The translations under genes were made by a program, and so were the position numbers. This document shows, piece after piece, positions 12,399 through 24,609 of a DNA stretch of 64,000 nt. The stretch comes from Mya arenaria (taxonomy: Eukaryota > Mollusca > Bivalvia > Myida > Myidae). Numbering within the stretch: position 1 is the first letter of the stretch; each line of letters begins with the position of its first letter. The stretch lies in NCBI RefSeq assembly GCF_026914265.1, contig NC_069129.1, forward strand, positions 13,670,269 through 13,734,268. The letters run 5' to 3'. The notes beneath the pieces were generated by a model. It saw only the letters and a list, made by a program, of their open reading frames with translations. It did no database searches and was not told the DNA's origin.

Positions 12399-13841
12399 AT
12401 GAGAATAATCTTTTTTATTGTTTTATCGATTGTTATTTTTCAATTCAAATGTACCAATGGAATTGAAACATGTAAGTACAATAATATATAATTATATTTA
12501 TTGATGTATAATTATTGTAAAATCAATCGATCAATGAACATATTTGACATACTCAGTGAAATTATATGTATACATTGGTTGGTTGGTTGATTGATTGCTT
12601 GATGTTTATTCAAGTTTTATAAATCAGTAGAAGTTGATTGAAAATAGATCAGTACATTATATTTTCGACCACCCTTGAGCTTCATGTTTATCCGTTATAT
12701 TAGTTAGTTAAACAATGTGGTGTTGTTGCTGTTGTTGTTGTTGTTGTTGCGGTTGTGGTTGTTGTTGTGGTTTTATGAACATGCACAAATCTAGTGATGT
12801 GCGTTCGGGAAGTGTGTATGTTCATACCATAAATTAATATCTTGAGTATTTCATTTGTGCGCATTTAAATGACATGTCAAGGGTATCTTACACTTTTAAA
12901 GCGGACAATGATAACAATAAAAATGTAGATACATATATGCAAAATCATCCCAGTTCTATGTAGTATGAATATAAATAACGTGTAAACGATCAGAATTGTT
13001 AATAAATTCTTAAAATTATCACCAAAATAAAAAAATATTTCCACTCTTTTTAAAAAAAATAATAATTGTAACGATAAACAAATTTTAAATGAAGAGTCAC
13101 ATATTGGTGACCACCTTATAACTGATACATGTACATTATAACAGTCTACATGGACCAGTACTGCGGAAGTACCATCGACATGATTATGGAGGGAATCGAT
13201 GACGGTAAACTCGTTATTGACGGTTACGTCAACCAACGTGACTGCAACGTCACCATAGAAACGTGGTACACGGCGGATAGGCTCCATTTTCAGTTTGAAG
13301 ATTTTGACATGGGCTCGGGCATTTGTGATGACACCTACTTTACTGTTTACGATGGTGATGTTCCAGGGACGGTCAACAAAATTCATGGTAAGATAATGAG
13401 AAACCAGCGAATCCCTATATCACTTTCCAAATGAACATGCTATGCAGGGGCGGCTCCAGGATTCGACGTTAGAGGGGGTTTAACTTAAGGGCGTAACCTT
13501 TTGACTTGCGCCCCTCTCTCAGAATCGTTATTTATTTGGTTAAAAGTGTTGGCAGGGTGTGTGTGTGTGTGTGTGGGGGGGGGGGGGGGTTACCCAAAGA
13601 AATTTTTAACAATTTCTAATCCGACATGGTGCATTTTGGGCGTATTTTATAACTTTTATGTCCTACATTGAAATAAAAAAAAAACAAGAGCTGTCACAGT
13701 ATGTGACGAATGCCCCCGATTGTGACATTGACCTATGAACAAGGTCAGTACATGAAAAGTTGATCTTGCCTTTACATGTCAAATACATATGGCAAGTTAT
13801 TCTAAATTGCCTCTAAACATAAAAAATACCACCCATAGTTG

Positions 13842-13893
<52 letters not shown>

Positions 13894-16800
13894 GCATTCC
13901 ATTGTGAATAAACACCCAAGTGTGACCTTGACATTTGAGATAGGGACACGGGTTTGTCATGCGACACGTCGTCTTGGTATGTGGAACACATGTTGCAAGT
14001 TATTTTAAAATCTGTCCATACAAGGGAAAGTTACAGCCCGGACACGACAACTTATACTCTATGTCCTTATATGCAGCACTCTGTTGTAAATGAACACCTA
14101 AGTGTTACCTTGACCTTAGAGGTAGGGACACGGGTCTTGCACGCGACACGTCGTCTTGGTATGTGGAACACATGTAGCAAGTTATTTTAAAATCTGTCCA
14201 TACAAGGGAAAGTTACAGCCCGAACACGAGAACTTATACTCTATGTCCTTATATGCAGCACTCTGTTGTAAATAAACACCAAAGTGTGACCTTGACCTTA
14301 GAGGTAGGGACATGGGTCTTGCACGCGACACGTCGTCTTGGTATGTGGAACACATGTGGCAAGTTATTTTAAAATCTGTTCATACAAGGGAAAGTTACAG
14401 CCCGGACACGAGTTATTGAGCAAGACAAACGGACGGACGGACAGACGGACGGTGCGATTTTAATATGCCCACCTTCGGGGGCATAAATAATGAAGGATTT
14501 TGGGGGACCTGGTGCACACCAGGGATCCGCTAGTGCTATGTCGAATTGGTAGGATAGAAAGGTCTTCAATACACCATTCTCATTAATCAGAGGTTTGATA
14601 ATGATAAATCTATGTTGTACCAAACAACTCTGGTGTACGAAAATGGAATACACGACAATACACAGTTTCAGACTAAGATCGTGAAAGGTCATCAGATAAT
14701 TTGTAAAAACGCTTACTTTAGTTTTATCACCGTCTGTTCGTTTACTTAATTTCACGCTTGGAACCGCCAGTGAGCTATTGAACAGACGAACTTAACTTTT
14801 GACATTTAACATTGACGCAAAATTACGAAGCTTGCATGACATTGGTCGAACACGGGCAATCTGGCACGTAATACAAAGTCTCTGTGGAACTCTATGTTTA
14901 CGTTATTTGGTTTGTATTGACTGTACTAAACACCAAAAAACAAACATGTTAATTCTAGGAAAGTTGCCAATCCACACACAGTTCTTGAATACGCCGTAAA
15001 ACAATTGTACTCAAGAGAAATAGTAAGTAACGTCTTAATTTGGAGAGTCATTTATTGTCTAGCAATTTTGAGTAATCACTGAATTTTAAGAATACATTAT
15101 GCTCCAAGTTGACATTTCACAATCTTTCAAAAGTTCAATTGAACGAGGCAAATTACATGTTTGTTTTAAGTTTAGATAAGAAATCAAATGTTTTAACAAA
15201 TATCCGACACGACGCTGCGCTAACAAATCCTACATTAAAAAATCATCCTACACGGGATTTCCCATTGTTCTTTGGTCCTACAGTATGGGGCCATCTTACA
15301 CGGAATTTCTCAATGTTTTTGGTCCTAAAGTATGGGGCCATCTATCACGGGATTTCCCATTGTTCTTTGGTCCTACAGTATGGGGCCATCTTATACGGGA
15401 TTTCCCATTAGTCTTTGGTCCTACAATATGGGGCCATCTTATACGGGAGTTCCCATTGTTCTTTGGTCCTACAGTATGGGGCCATCTTATACGGGATTTC
15501 CCATTAGTCTTTGGTCCTACAGTATGGGGCCATCTAATACGGGATTTCCCATTGTTCTTTGGTCCTACAGTATGGGGCCATCTTACACGGAATTTCCCAA
15601 TGTTTTTGGTCCTAAAGTATGGGGCCATCTAACACGGGATTTCCCATTGTTCTTTGGTCCTACAGTATGGGGCCATCTTATACGGGATTTCCCATTGTTC
15701 TTTGGTCCTACAGTATGGGGCCATCTTATACGGGATTTCCCATTGTTCTTTGGTCCTACAGTATGGGGCCATCTTATACGGGATTTCCCATTAGTCTTTG
15801 GTCATATAGTATGGGGCCATCATATACGGGATTTCCCATTGTTCTTTGGTCCTACAGTATGGGGCAATCTTATACGGGATTTCCCATTAGTCTTTGGTCA
15901 TATAGTATGGGGCCAGCATATACGGGATTTCCCATTGTTCTTTGGTCCTACAGTATGGGGCAATCTTATACGGGATTTCCCATTAGTCTTTGGTCATACA
16001 GTATGGGGCCATCATATACGGGATTTCCCATTGTTCTTTGGTCCTACAGTATGGGGCCATCTTAAACGGGATTTCCCAATGTTTTGGTTCTAAAGTATGG
16101 GGCCATCTAACACGGGAGTTCTCATTGTTCTTTGGTTCTACAGTATAGGGCCATCTTATACGGGATTTCCCATTGTTCTTTGGTCCTACCGTATGGGGTC
16201 ATCTTAAACGGGATTTCCCATTGTTCTTTGGTCCTACAGTAAGGGGCCATCTTATACGGAATTTCCCATTGTTCTTCGGTCCTACAGTATGGGGCCATCT
16301 TATACGGGATTTCCCATTAGTCTTTGGTCCTACAGTATGGGGCCATCTTATACGGAATTTCCCAAAGTTTTTGGTCCTAAAGTATGGGGTCATCTTATAC
16401 GGGATTTCCCATTGTTCACTGGTCCTACAGAATGGGGCCATCTTACACGGGATTTCCCTTTGTTCTTTGATCCTACAGAATGGGGCCATCTTATACGGGA
16501 TTTCCCATTGTTCTTTGGTCCTACAGTATGGGGCCATCTAACACGGGATTTCTCATTGTTCTTTGGTCCTACAGTAAGGGGCCATCTTATACGGGATTTC
16601 CCATTGTTCTTTGGTCCTACAGTATGGGGCCATCTTAAACGGGATTTCCCATTGTTCTTTGGTCCTACAGTATGGGGCCATCTTATACGGGATTTCCCAT
16701 TGTTCTTTGGTCCTACAGTATGGGGCCATCTTATACGGGATTTCCCATTGTTCTTTGGTCCTACAGTATGGGGCCATCTTACATGGGATTTCCCATTGTT

Positions 16801-19800
16801 CTTTGATCCTACAGAATGTGGCCATCTTAAACGGAATTTCCCAATGTTTTTGGTCCTAAAGTATGGGGCCATCTAACACGGGATTTCTCATTGTTCTTTG
16901 GTCCTACAGAATGGGGCCATCTTATACGGGATTTCCCATTGTTCTTTGGTCCTACAGTATGGGGCCATCTTAAACGGGATTTCCCATTGTTCTTTGGTCC
17001 TACAGTATGGGGCCATCTTATACGGGATTTCCCATTGTTCTTTGGTCCTACAGTATGGGGCCATCTTATACGGGATTTCCCATTGTTCTTTGGTCCTACA
17101 GTATGGGGCCATCTTAAACGGGATTTCTCATTGTTCTTTGGTCCTACAGAATGGGGCCATCTTAAACGGGATTTCCCATTGTTCTTTGGTCCTACAGTAT
17201 GGGGCCATCTTAAACGGGATTTCCCATTGTTCTTTGGTCCTACAGTATGGGGCCATCTTAAACGGGATTTCCCATTGTTCTTTGGTCCTACAGAATGGGG
17301 CCATCTTAAACGGGATTTCCCATTGTTCTTTGGTCCTACAGTATGGGGCCATCTTAAACGGGATTTCCCATTGTTCTTTGGTCCTACAGTATGGGGCCAT
17401 CTTAAACGGGATTTCCCATTGTTCTTTGGTCCTACAGTATGGGGCCATCTTAAACGGGATTTCTCATTTTTCTTTGGTCCTACAGAATAGGGTCATTTTA
17501 TACGGGATTTCCCATTGTTCTGTTGTCCTACAGTAAGGGGTCATCTTATACGCGATTTCCCATTGTTCTGTTGTCCTAGAGTAAGGGGGTCATCTTATAC
17601 GGGATTTCCCATTGTTCTTTGGTCCTACAGTATGGGGCCATCTAACACGGGATTTCCCATTGTTCTTTGGTCCTACAGAATGGGGCCATCTTATACGGGA
17701 TTTCCCATTGTTCTTTGGTCCTACAGTATGGGGCCATCTAACACGGGATTTCTCATTGTTCTTTGGTCCTACAGAATGGGGCCATCTTATACGGGATTTC
17801 CCATAAGTCTTTTTGTCCTACAGTATGGGGCCATCTAACACGGGATTTCTCATTGTTCTTTGGTCCTACATTAAGGGGCCATCTGATACGGGATTTCCCA
17901 TTGTTCTTTGGTCCAACAGTATTGGGCCATTTTATACGGGATTTTCCATTGTTCTTTGGTCCTACAGTATGGGCCATCTTAAACGGGATTTCTCATTGTT
18001 CTTTGGTCCTACAGAATGGGGCCATCTAACACGGGATTTCTCATTGTTCTTTGGTCCTACAGAATGGGGCCATCTTAAACGGGATTTCCCATTGTTCTTT
18101 GGTCCTACAGTATGGGGCCATCTTAAACGGGATTTCCCATTGTTCTTTGGTCCTACAGAATGGGGCCATCTTAAACGGGATTTCCCATTGTTCTTTGATC
18201 CTACCGTATGGGGCCATCTTAAACGGGATTTCTCATTTTTCTTTGGTCCTACCGTATAGGGCCATCTTAAACGGGATTTCTCATTGTTCTTTGGTCCTAC
18301 AGAATGGGGCCATCTTATACGGGATTTTCCATTGTTCTGTTGTCCTACAGTAAGGGGTCATCTTATACGCGATTTCCCATTGTTCTGTTGTCATACAGTA
18401 AGGGGTCATCTTATACGGGATTTCCCATTGTTCTTTGGTCCTACAGTATGGGGCCATCTTACACGGGATTTCCCATTGTTCTTTGGTCCTACAGAATGGG
18501 GCCATCTTATACGGGATTTCCCATTGTTCTTTGGTCCTACAGTATGGGGCCATCTAACACGGGATTTCTCATTGTTGTTTGGTCCTACAGAATGGGGCCA
18601 TCTTATACGGGATTTCCCATTGTTCTTTGGTCCTACAGTATGGGGCCATCTTATACGGGATTTCCCATTGTTCTTTGGTCCTACAGTATGGGGCCATCTA
18701 ACACGGGATTTCTCATTGTTCTTTGGTCCTACAGTAAGGGGCCATCTTATACGGGATTTCCCATTCTTCTTGGTCATACACTATTGGTTGGAATAAATGA
18801 TTCGGAAAATCGAACCTTAACATCTTTCGAGGTTATCATTGGCCCCCAGACCAAACACTTATAAAATGACGATTATACAAAATTTAAAGCAATATTTAAT
18901 TATATTAAGGACTGGACAGGGTATGTGGAAGCGGAGGCGTAGAAGGTGACTTTACAAGTTCTGGTCGCTACCTCACCTTTCGGTTTAAGAATGGGGGCGA
19001 CTTCAGCTACAACCAGATGACCCTAGTCTTCACTGCTTATCACACGGGTAAGTACCACTTGCGCGTGTTTTCCCCTGATTTTCTATATATTCCATTCAAA
19101 AGTCAAACTCTATTTTCTTTTGATTTGAGTGTTGGCCAAAATGACATGTTTGGCTCGCTGGTCTGTTTAGAAGATGCGCATACTCGTTACTAGTCATATC
19201 AATAAACAATTTCAGTTTAACGCGAGTTGTCTTTCTCTGGTTTTTAGAAATCTCCATTTTCCACAGGTTATTGCTATTCATACGAGTACAGCTGTGACAA
19301 CGGGCGATGTATCAGCGAAGATTCAAACTGTAACGGTTACGATCCGTGCGGTGACCAATCAGATTGCCGCCTTGGTGTAGGGGAAATAACTGGTATCGTG
19401 CTAGGCGTCGTTTTTGGAGTTGTCGTCCTTGCTGTTCTTGGCTTTGTTATTTTTCGAAAAAATCGTGTTCAGGTAAGTTATGCGATGTATCTATTTCTTA
19501 ATTCACACAAATATGTAGAAAAATGAAACAATGGCCTAAAATTAATTTAATTTACGACTAAAATCGGCAATAAACTTGCCGACCTTTTCACAAAACTGTA
19601 TACATTTCTGCTCCATATTACCTACTGCAGACAGAAGGACTTAGTGTATATACTCGCAATTAATTAAAAGTAAATGGTCATCAGATCAGTATGTAATACA
19701 GTATGTAATACAAATATATACTTCCAAGTGTAGTCCACGTATATTTTCAAGGACATTTGCAAGTTATTGATTTCTTAACGCGTTAGTAAAAACGGGGAGC

Positions 19801-20275
19801 GCAAATCGTCTTTACCGTTTTAAGACGATGTATTTGGCCCAAGTTTGTCTTGCCATCACAACAAACAAATTACGACCAGTCTTAAGTCCAAGTCTAGACA
19901 CAGACTCAGAAAATCACTCTTATTAAATAACAAAGAATCCTCTTTATTTGATTCGTATAACAAACATAAATGCGATAATTGTACAATTTCGAGTTATAAA
20001 ATTCAGCTAATTTCATTATCAAAAAATCGATTAGAAAAATAGTTACAAGGATGTGAAGATTTGCATTTTTGCCACCTGAGTCTGAGACTTGAGACGGTTC
20101 GCAATCATGGCTCCTGATGTTACAAACTCAATTTCAGACCATTCAGCAGTACCCTGGTCCATACGACGCCCAGACAGCAATAATCCAGAGACAAGTGATG
20201 CCTCCTGCATACGGCGGGGCTTATCAGCAACAAACATCTTACCAAGTTGCTACCTCCATTCAGGGGAATAAATAA
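12399..20275 (+). CDS. CUB / LDL-receptor class A single-pass membrane protein, five exons, 265 aa
   Basis: Exons 12399-12471, 13145-13387, 18910-19047, 19267-19472 and 20138-20275; phases 1,1,1,0 join without a stop. Residues 1-20 are a signal peptide (MRIIFFIVLSIVIFQFKC then TNGIET). Residues about 26-150 form one CUB domain with the four family cysteines (31, 58, 85, 111) and the blocks DDTYFTVYDG and SSGRYLTFRF. Residues 154-185 form an LDLa module with six cysteines ending CGDQSDC. A transmembrane helix follows (about 194-214, GIVLGVVFGVVVLAVLG) with a basic FRKNR stop-transfer, then a 50-residue Gln/Tyr-rich tail containing PPAY, a WW-domain ligand motif. It is likely a surface receptor or co-receptor; no ortholog is named. 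The exon 3 acceptor is unusual (ATTAAG, almost no pyrimidine tract); the CAG 11 bases later would cause an early stop. Intron 2 is 5.5 kb and mostly repeats. Polyadenylation signal at 20423. Confidence 0.88.
12720..12772 (+). repeat. GTT-type microsatellite
   Basis: A GTTGTTGTTGTTGTTGTTGC-like imperfect trinucleotide run in intron 1 of the CUB/LDLa gene. Confidence 0.8.
13685..14490 (+). mobile_element. ACAAGAG-type repeat with internal subrepeats (nested)
   Basis: Starts AACAAGAGCTGTCACAG, holds three imperfect units of about 190 bp (13900s, 14090s and 14280s; shared blocks TGTGACCTTGACCTTAGAGG and CGACACGTCGTCTTGGTATG), and ends in a GGACGGACGGACAGACGGAC run and GCCCACCTTCGGGGGCATAA. A TA dinucleotide run (about 13844-13890) interrupts the first unit. 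No coding capacity was seen. Confidence 0.75.
13844..13890. repeat. (TA)n microsatellite
   Basis: An uninterrupted TA run of about 23 units inside the nested repeat. Confidence 0.9.
15236..18777 (+). repeat. 48-bp minisatellite in intron 2 of the CUB/LDLa gene (about 73 units)
   Basis: A 48-bp unit is repeated head to tail over 3.5 kb. In order it reads CGGGATTTCCCATTGTTCTT, TGGTCCTACAGTATGGGGCC, ATCTTATA. The outer copies are more diverged; the core (about 16900-17500) is nearly homogeneous, and higher-order alternation is visible (TTATA/TTAAA/TAACA at the unit end; GTATG/GAATG in the middle). Some units have TTTTTGGTCCTAAAG, marking a variant recurring near 15310, 15600, 16365 and 16845. 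Since 48 is a multiple of 3, both strands stay open with a 16-residue period for up to 253 codons; these frames are passengers. Confidence 0.97.
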
Positions 20276-20422
20276 ATTGTCACATTGCACCGGCTCTGAA
20301 CAACATTTCGAAGTTTGGTTTCTTGTTCGATGTGTTTGCACGTGCAAAGTGTTTAAATGTCAAGCCAATTGTTGGACCCTCTTTGTTTTGTTTTAATTTT
20401 GATGTACCTTGGAATAACAGCA

Positions 20423-20428
20423 AATAAA
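20423..20428 (+). promoter_or_regulatory. Polyadenylation signal of the CUB/LDLa gene
   Basis: AATAAA lies about 150 bases after the TAA stop at 20273-20275, a normal 3'UTR length. Confidence 0.6.
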
Positions 20429-23342
20429 AGCATTGCAAAATATCCCAAAATCTTTATCGATCATTAAAACTATAACCTGACTGCCCGTTTATTATTTTGA
20501 GTAAAGATCGCAGATATAAACAACACTCCTGAAAATCAGTTTGAAACATGTGTTAATATTGGCCTTCCTTATACCTGGAAGTAGGATTGTTATTTGTCTC
20601 CGATTACATATTTGTTCGGTGACAAAGTCAAAACAAATTCATGCTTACGCTCTTCATATTATGGAGGATAGTGATCTAGCTACAGCGCCATGCTAAAAGT
20701 GTGTAAACTGACTCAATGCTTGCTTTATGCTGTTGAACATCGCGCTATTTTAACCGCTTTAAATTTGTTTCATAGAATCTAACGCAATATCAAGGGAATC
20801 GTTCTAGTAACCAAACTATTTAACGGCTATTTCTGTTGTCCGATTACATTTAAAGGGACTCGTTTTGGCACCATTTTTACCCGGTAATGCATCTGTAAAT
20901 ACTTGTGTTATTTCACTCTTTGAGACCGAAATTGAAAGTATAAAAAATATTCTGTCGTTTTTATGTTTGGGGCCGAACCCAGGACTGTACAGTCAGAACA
21001 AAAAAAAGAAAACTGGCAACAACTACTAACGCTATTCAAAATCGAGGACTTCAGTGACAACATTCGAGCATATATTAACATTTGTTGAAGGGTTCCAGCC
21101 ATCAGTATCTAAGTTTTAACATTCGTAACAAAAAAAAAAGAAATGAGAAAGTCCCTTCAAAGGCACAAACAATAGGTGATCCAAAAACAAAGGTTTTTTT
21201 ATTCAAATGTTTATGCATTGTTTTGTTCAATTAATTTGACTTAAATGATAAAAAATCTGTAGATTTAGGTACACCGTGTCGTATGCAAGACTCAGGTCCG
21301 TACGTCAAAGTTCAGGGTCGTACTGGTCATTAAGTGGGGGGATTTTAAAAATGTTTATTATGAGAGGCCGCCATTGTTGAACTGCCCATGAAAGTAGGTC
21401 AAGGTCACACTGAAGTCTGGTCAAAATTTCTTCTATTTTAGCTTGTCCAGGCTGCATCTTGACCAAATCCAAATAATTGTAAACGGATGGGGTTTTTACG
21501 ATATTTTTATATGGCAAATCCATCACGAAGTAACAGATTAGACTCATACTACAACTACAACTATGCATTGGCACAAACATTTTTGTTTAACTTATAGCCA
21601 ACGTTTAAGTCACGGACACCGACACAAATGGGTATCACAATACCTAGAGCTTTTTCTTTAAAACTACAACAGGCCAGTTAAAAAATAATGCCAATCAAAC
21701 TTTGACACAGTTGAAGCAACACCATAAGAAACAGAATATATACATAGATCTTTTTTATTCAGGTTATTCATTTGAGAATTATGAAATAGCCAGGCAAATA
21801 ATACATGAATGTACACAGGTGAATGAATGACGGAAAGCTGGATATCTTTTACACATTTATACGACCAATTTGCTTAACCTTTTATTTTTGGTCCTTACAC
21901 CATAGGTGTCTCTAGTTTTATTTTTACATGCAAATTGGATTTTGAGACACTCAAACACTTGGATTTTGAGGATTTTGAGACACTCCCCCAGTATTCATTC
22001 AATTTTCCGGATCTTATATTTTGCCGGACCATGTTAGTAGGATGGCAACAAAAATAGCTTGACCCTTGTAATACATGTTGAGTTCTGATTATTTACAGTA
22101 TAAGAACTACAACTTAACTGATACCAGAATCTGTCTAGTTCTCAAGCTTATAAAAGTTGGGTTTTTTTAATACTAAGCTTCACTATCCGATAAATTGTAC
22201 TTTCGATATTCAATAATGCATCTCTTTTAAAATAGTGCTAACAAAATATTTACAGCAAGTGCTAAAATTCATTGAGGTTACAACATTATCACATTGTAGA
22301 ACTTTTACTGTGCAAAGTGTATTAAATTCCCAAGATGTTGTGCAATGCACATGTTTCTGGAAAGTGTAATTTGATACAGTCATATAATCTAAATATGGAC
22401 AGATGGAAACACTGCATGGTTACTAATTCAACAGGTTACAAAAACTAAGTGTACTCTTGTTCAGTGTAATATATATAAATCAAAGAAGTTCTCGTTATGT
22501 AAAATTCAGAAGAAAATAATATCCAAAAAATGGGCCGCTTGTTCAAACCTTTGATAAAGTAAATAACATTGTTCACAGCACCATTGTTAACTCTAAATTG
22601 TGAAATACTTCAAGATGTGCTCATGAATTTGAATAAAACAAATACAACTGAAACAGATGTCTCAAATCATGTTAGAAATACTGCAGACACAAGTGTGTCC
22701 ATTGAACCTTCCAGAGCATTAAAGATTTGAAAGTTAACAATGCTGTAGTTAAACAATGTTGTTAACTTAAACACAGCTCTGAACAATCGGCCCAATGGTA
22801 GTTTTTCATATTTTTAATATCTCCCATTTTTTTTGCACAACTTGAAATTTTCTTTACTCTCTTTTTCGCTATCTGAACTAGAACAAAAAATGGCACGATA
22901 AACTACACTGTATTGTAGTCTAGTTACCATAGATTAAAAGATTGATAAGAATAAAAAATTAGGTAGTTTAGAATAAATCTAGTTATAGTTATGGCACGTA
23001 TAAGTAACTGTAAAACAAGTTTTAGTACTGTAAAAATTTCAATATGTTATATATAGTATATCTGTTAAGTCTGTTTTGTCGAGAAGGTTCCAGTCATAAT
23101 ATTTCAGCCATTTTGTTAGACTTGGACAAATTATGCTTTCACCGGAATCATTGGACTATTTGAACATAGTTAACACAATCATGTTAGTTTTGTTAATAAT
23201 AGTGAGAATGCAAGAAAATTTTGACAGCGTTATTGAAAGTAGAATATCTTATTAGTTGCCGTTTTTTCCGTTATACCACAAATGCGTGCTGACGAAAATA
23301 TATGATTTCACAGAAGTTGCTTTGTACTTTTAACAGTTATAA

Positions 23343-23607
23343 CTCTAGCCCCAATTTCTCGAAACTTCTTAAATCCATTATAAACAGGATAAAGCTAAGC
23401 TCACTATTTTTTGTCTTTCAATGATTTGTGTAATAACTACTTCTTTAAGAGTTTTTTTGCTTTAGATAGAAATAAACATATCGATAATCACAATAAATCA
23501 TTGTTCATGAATACCGTAAAAATGCAATTTAAGTATTATTTTGCCATATTGAAATACGCTACTTAAGCCTGTTAAGCTTAAGAAGTTTCGAGAAATTGGA
23601 GCCAGAG
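23343..23607. mobile_element. Hairpin MITE (265 bp)
   Basis: The left end CTCTAGCCCCAATTTCTCG and the right end CGAGAAATTGGAGCCAGAG are near-perfect inverted complements continuing inward through AAACTTCTTAA / TTAAGAAGTTT. No frame is conserved inside. Confidence 0.8.
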
Positions 23608-24104
23608 AAATATCCCCCTCCCCCCATTAAAAATCATGACAGTTACATCATTCATACACAGATCAGAGACATTTGATTAAAGCTATGAAAATATATATTT
23701 TATCTCTTTAACATTCTTATATACAACATGGCAAGTCCTTAGAATAATACAAATATTTACAATTCACATAACATATTATAAACACTAACATTATCAACAC
23801 TTGACTTGAATACAAACTATAATACAATATAATTGTAAACTAAACTTATAATATTGTGGAAAATGTATCAATGTCAGTGATTTTACAATGGTAAGTCAAC
23901 ACATATGAGCGACAAAGTAGAATATATATTTAAGATTAAGATCTATGACAAGCCCCACACCTGTAGAAAATCCCACCAACAAGGTCCAAATTGTATAATA
24001 CACATTTAAACAGGTTCAGCCCCAACTTTATTTCTCATAAAAGTATTACCTAAGCAAATATAAATATAATGCACCAGTCAGTTGTAACCACAATTGGTTT
24101 TTAC

Positions 24105-24250
24105 CTTTCAGGTGGCCCCGCAGTGCCAGGTGAATGCGGTGGTTTTGTCTTCGCTTTAATTATAGCGGGAAATGGGCCTAATCTAGGGGGGGCCATGGTT
24201 GTGGAATAAATTGGCCGCGTTTGTGGGAATGGCCACTGCTATGGGGCTAG
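24105..24250 (+). repeat. Dispersed repeat fragment, related to 48700
   Basis: CAGGTGGCCCCGCAGTGCCA, GTGAATGCGGTGGTTTTGTC and GGGAAATGGGCCTA recur with few changes at 48714-48785. The shared stretch is locally GC-rich and is probably a fragment of a dispersed element; its borders are undefined. Confidence 0.55.
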
Positions 24251-24525
24251 CCATAGATTTGAGTCTTACATGTATATCATACTTGTTCTGACACACATTG
24301 CCATAAAAATACACAAATGCCACCATTTTTTCTGCACACCTGCTGTCATCTTTCATATAACCTGTTACCCTATTATTAACACTAATTTTATAAAAAATGA
24401 ATTTGGTTCATTATTCGTGTGAAGGGGGTTGAATTAGGAAAGAACTTAATTGATATTAAGAACTTGTCTTTATAAATGGCATGAATTTCTGACTCAAAAC
24501 AAATGACCCTTCTTTCTTAAAAATT

Positions 24526-24609
24526 ATAAATAGCGATACAAGATACTATCCTCAAATATCAGAACTAGATAACGATACAAGATACTATCCTCAAATATCA
24601 GAACTAGAT
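24526..24609 (+). repeat. Tandem duplication of about 40 bp
   Basis: The segment CGATACAAGATACTATCCTC followed by AAATATCAGAACTAGAT occurs twice back to back with no visible change. Confidence 0.85.

Larger units (their letters stand above)
13444..14540. mobile_element. Second copy of the hAT-type MITE, split by an ACAAGAG-type insertion
   Basis: 13444-13684 matches 11777-12000 in order: GGGGCGGCTCCAGG-type end, GGGCGTAACCTTTTGACTTGCGC, a GT/G run, and CTAATCCGACATGGTGCATTTT. The match breaks at about 13685 and resumes at 14491 with GGGGGACCTGGTGCACACC...CCGCTAGTG, the other end. The intervening 13685-14490 is a different repeat, listed next. All of this lies in intron 2 of the CUB/LDLa gene. 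Confidence 0.7.

Noticed and set aside
12877..13386. 169-codon minus-strand frame
   Set aside because: It is antisense to CUB exon 2, which has cysteines, splice sites and phase supporting the plus strand.
15109..18864. Long repetitive frames on both strands (up to 253 codons) with a 16-residue period
   Set aside because: The 48-bp unit lacks stops in several frames on both strands; simultaneous openness and interruption by unit indels argue against coding. It lies in an intron of the CUB/LDLa gene.
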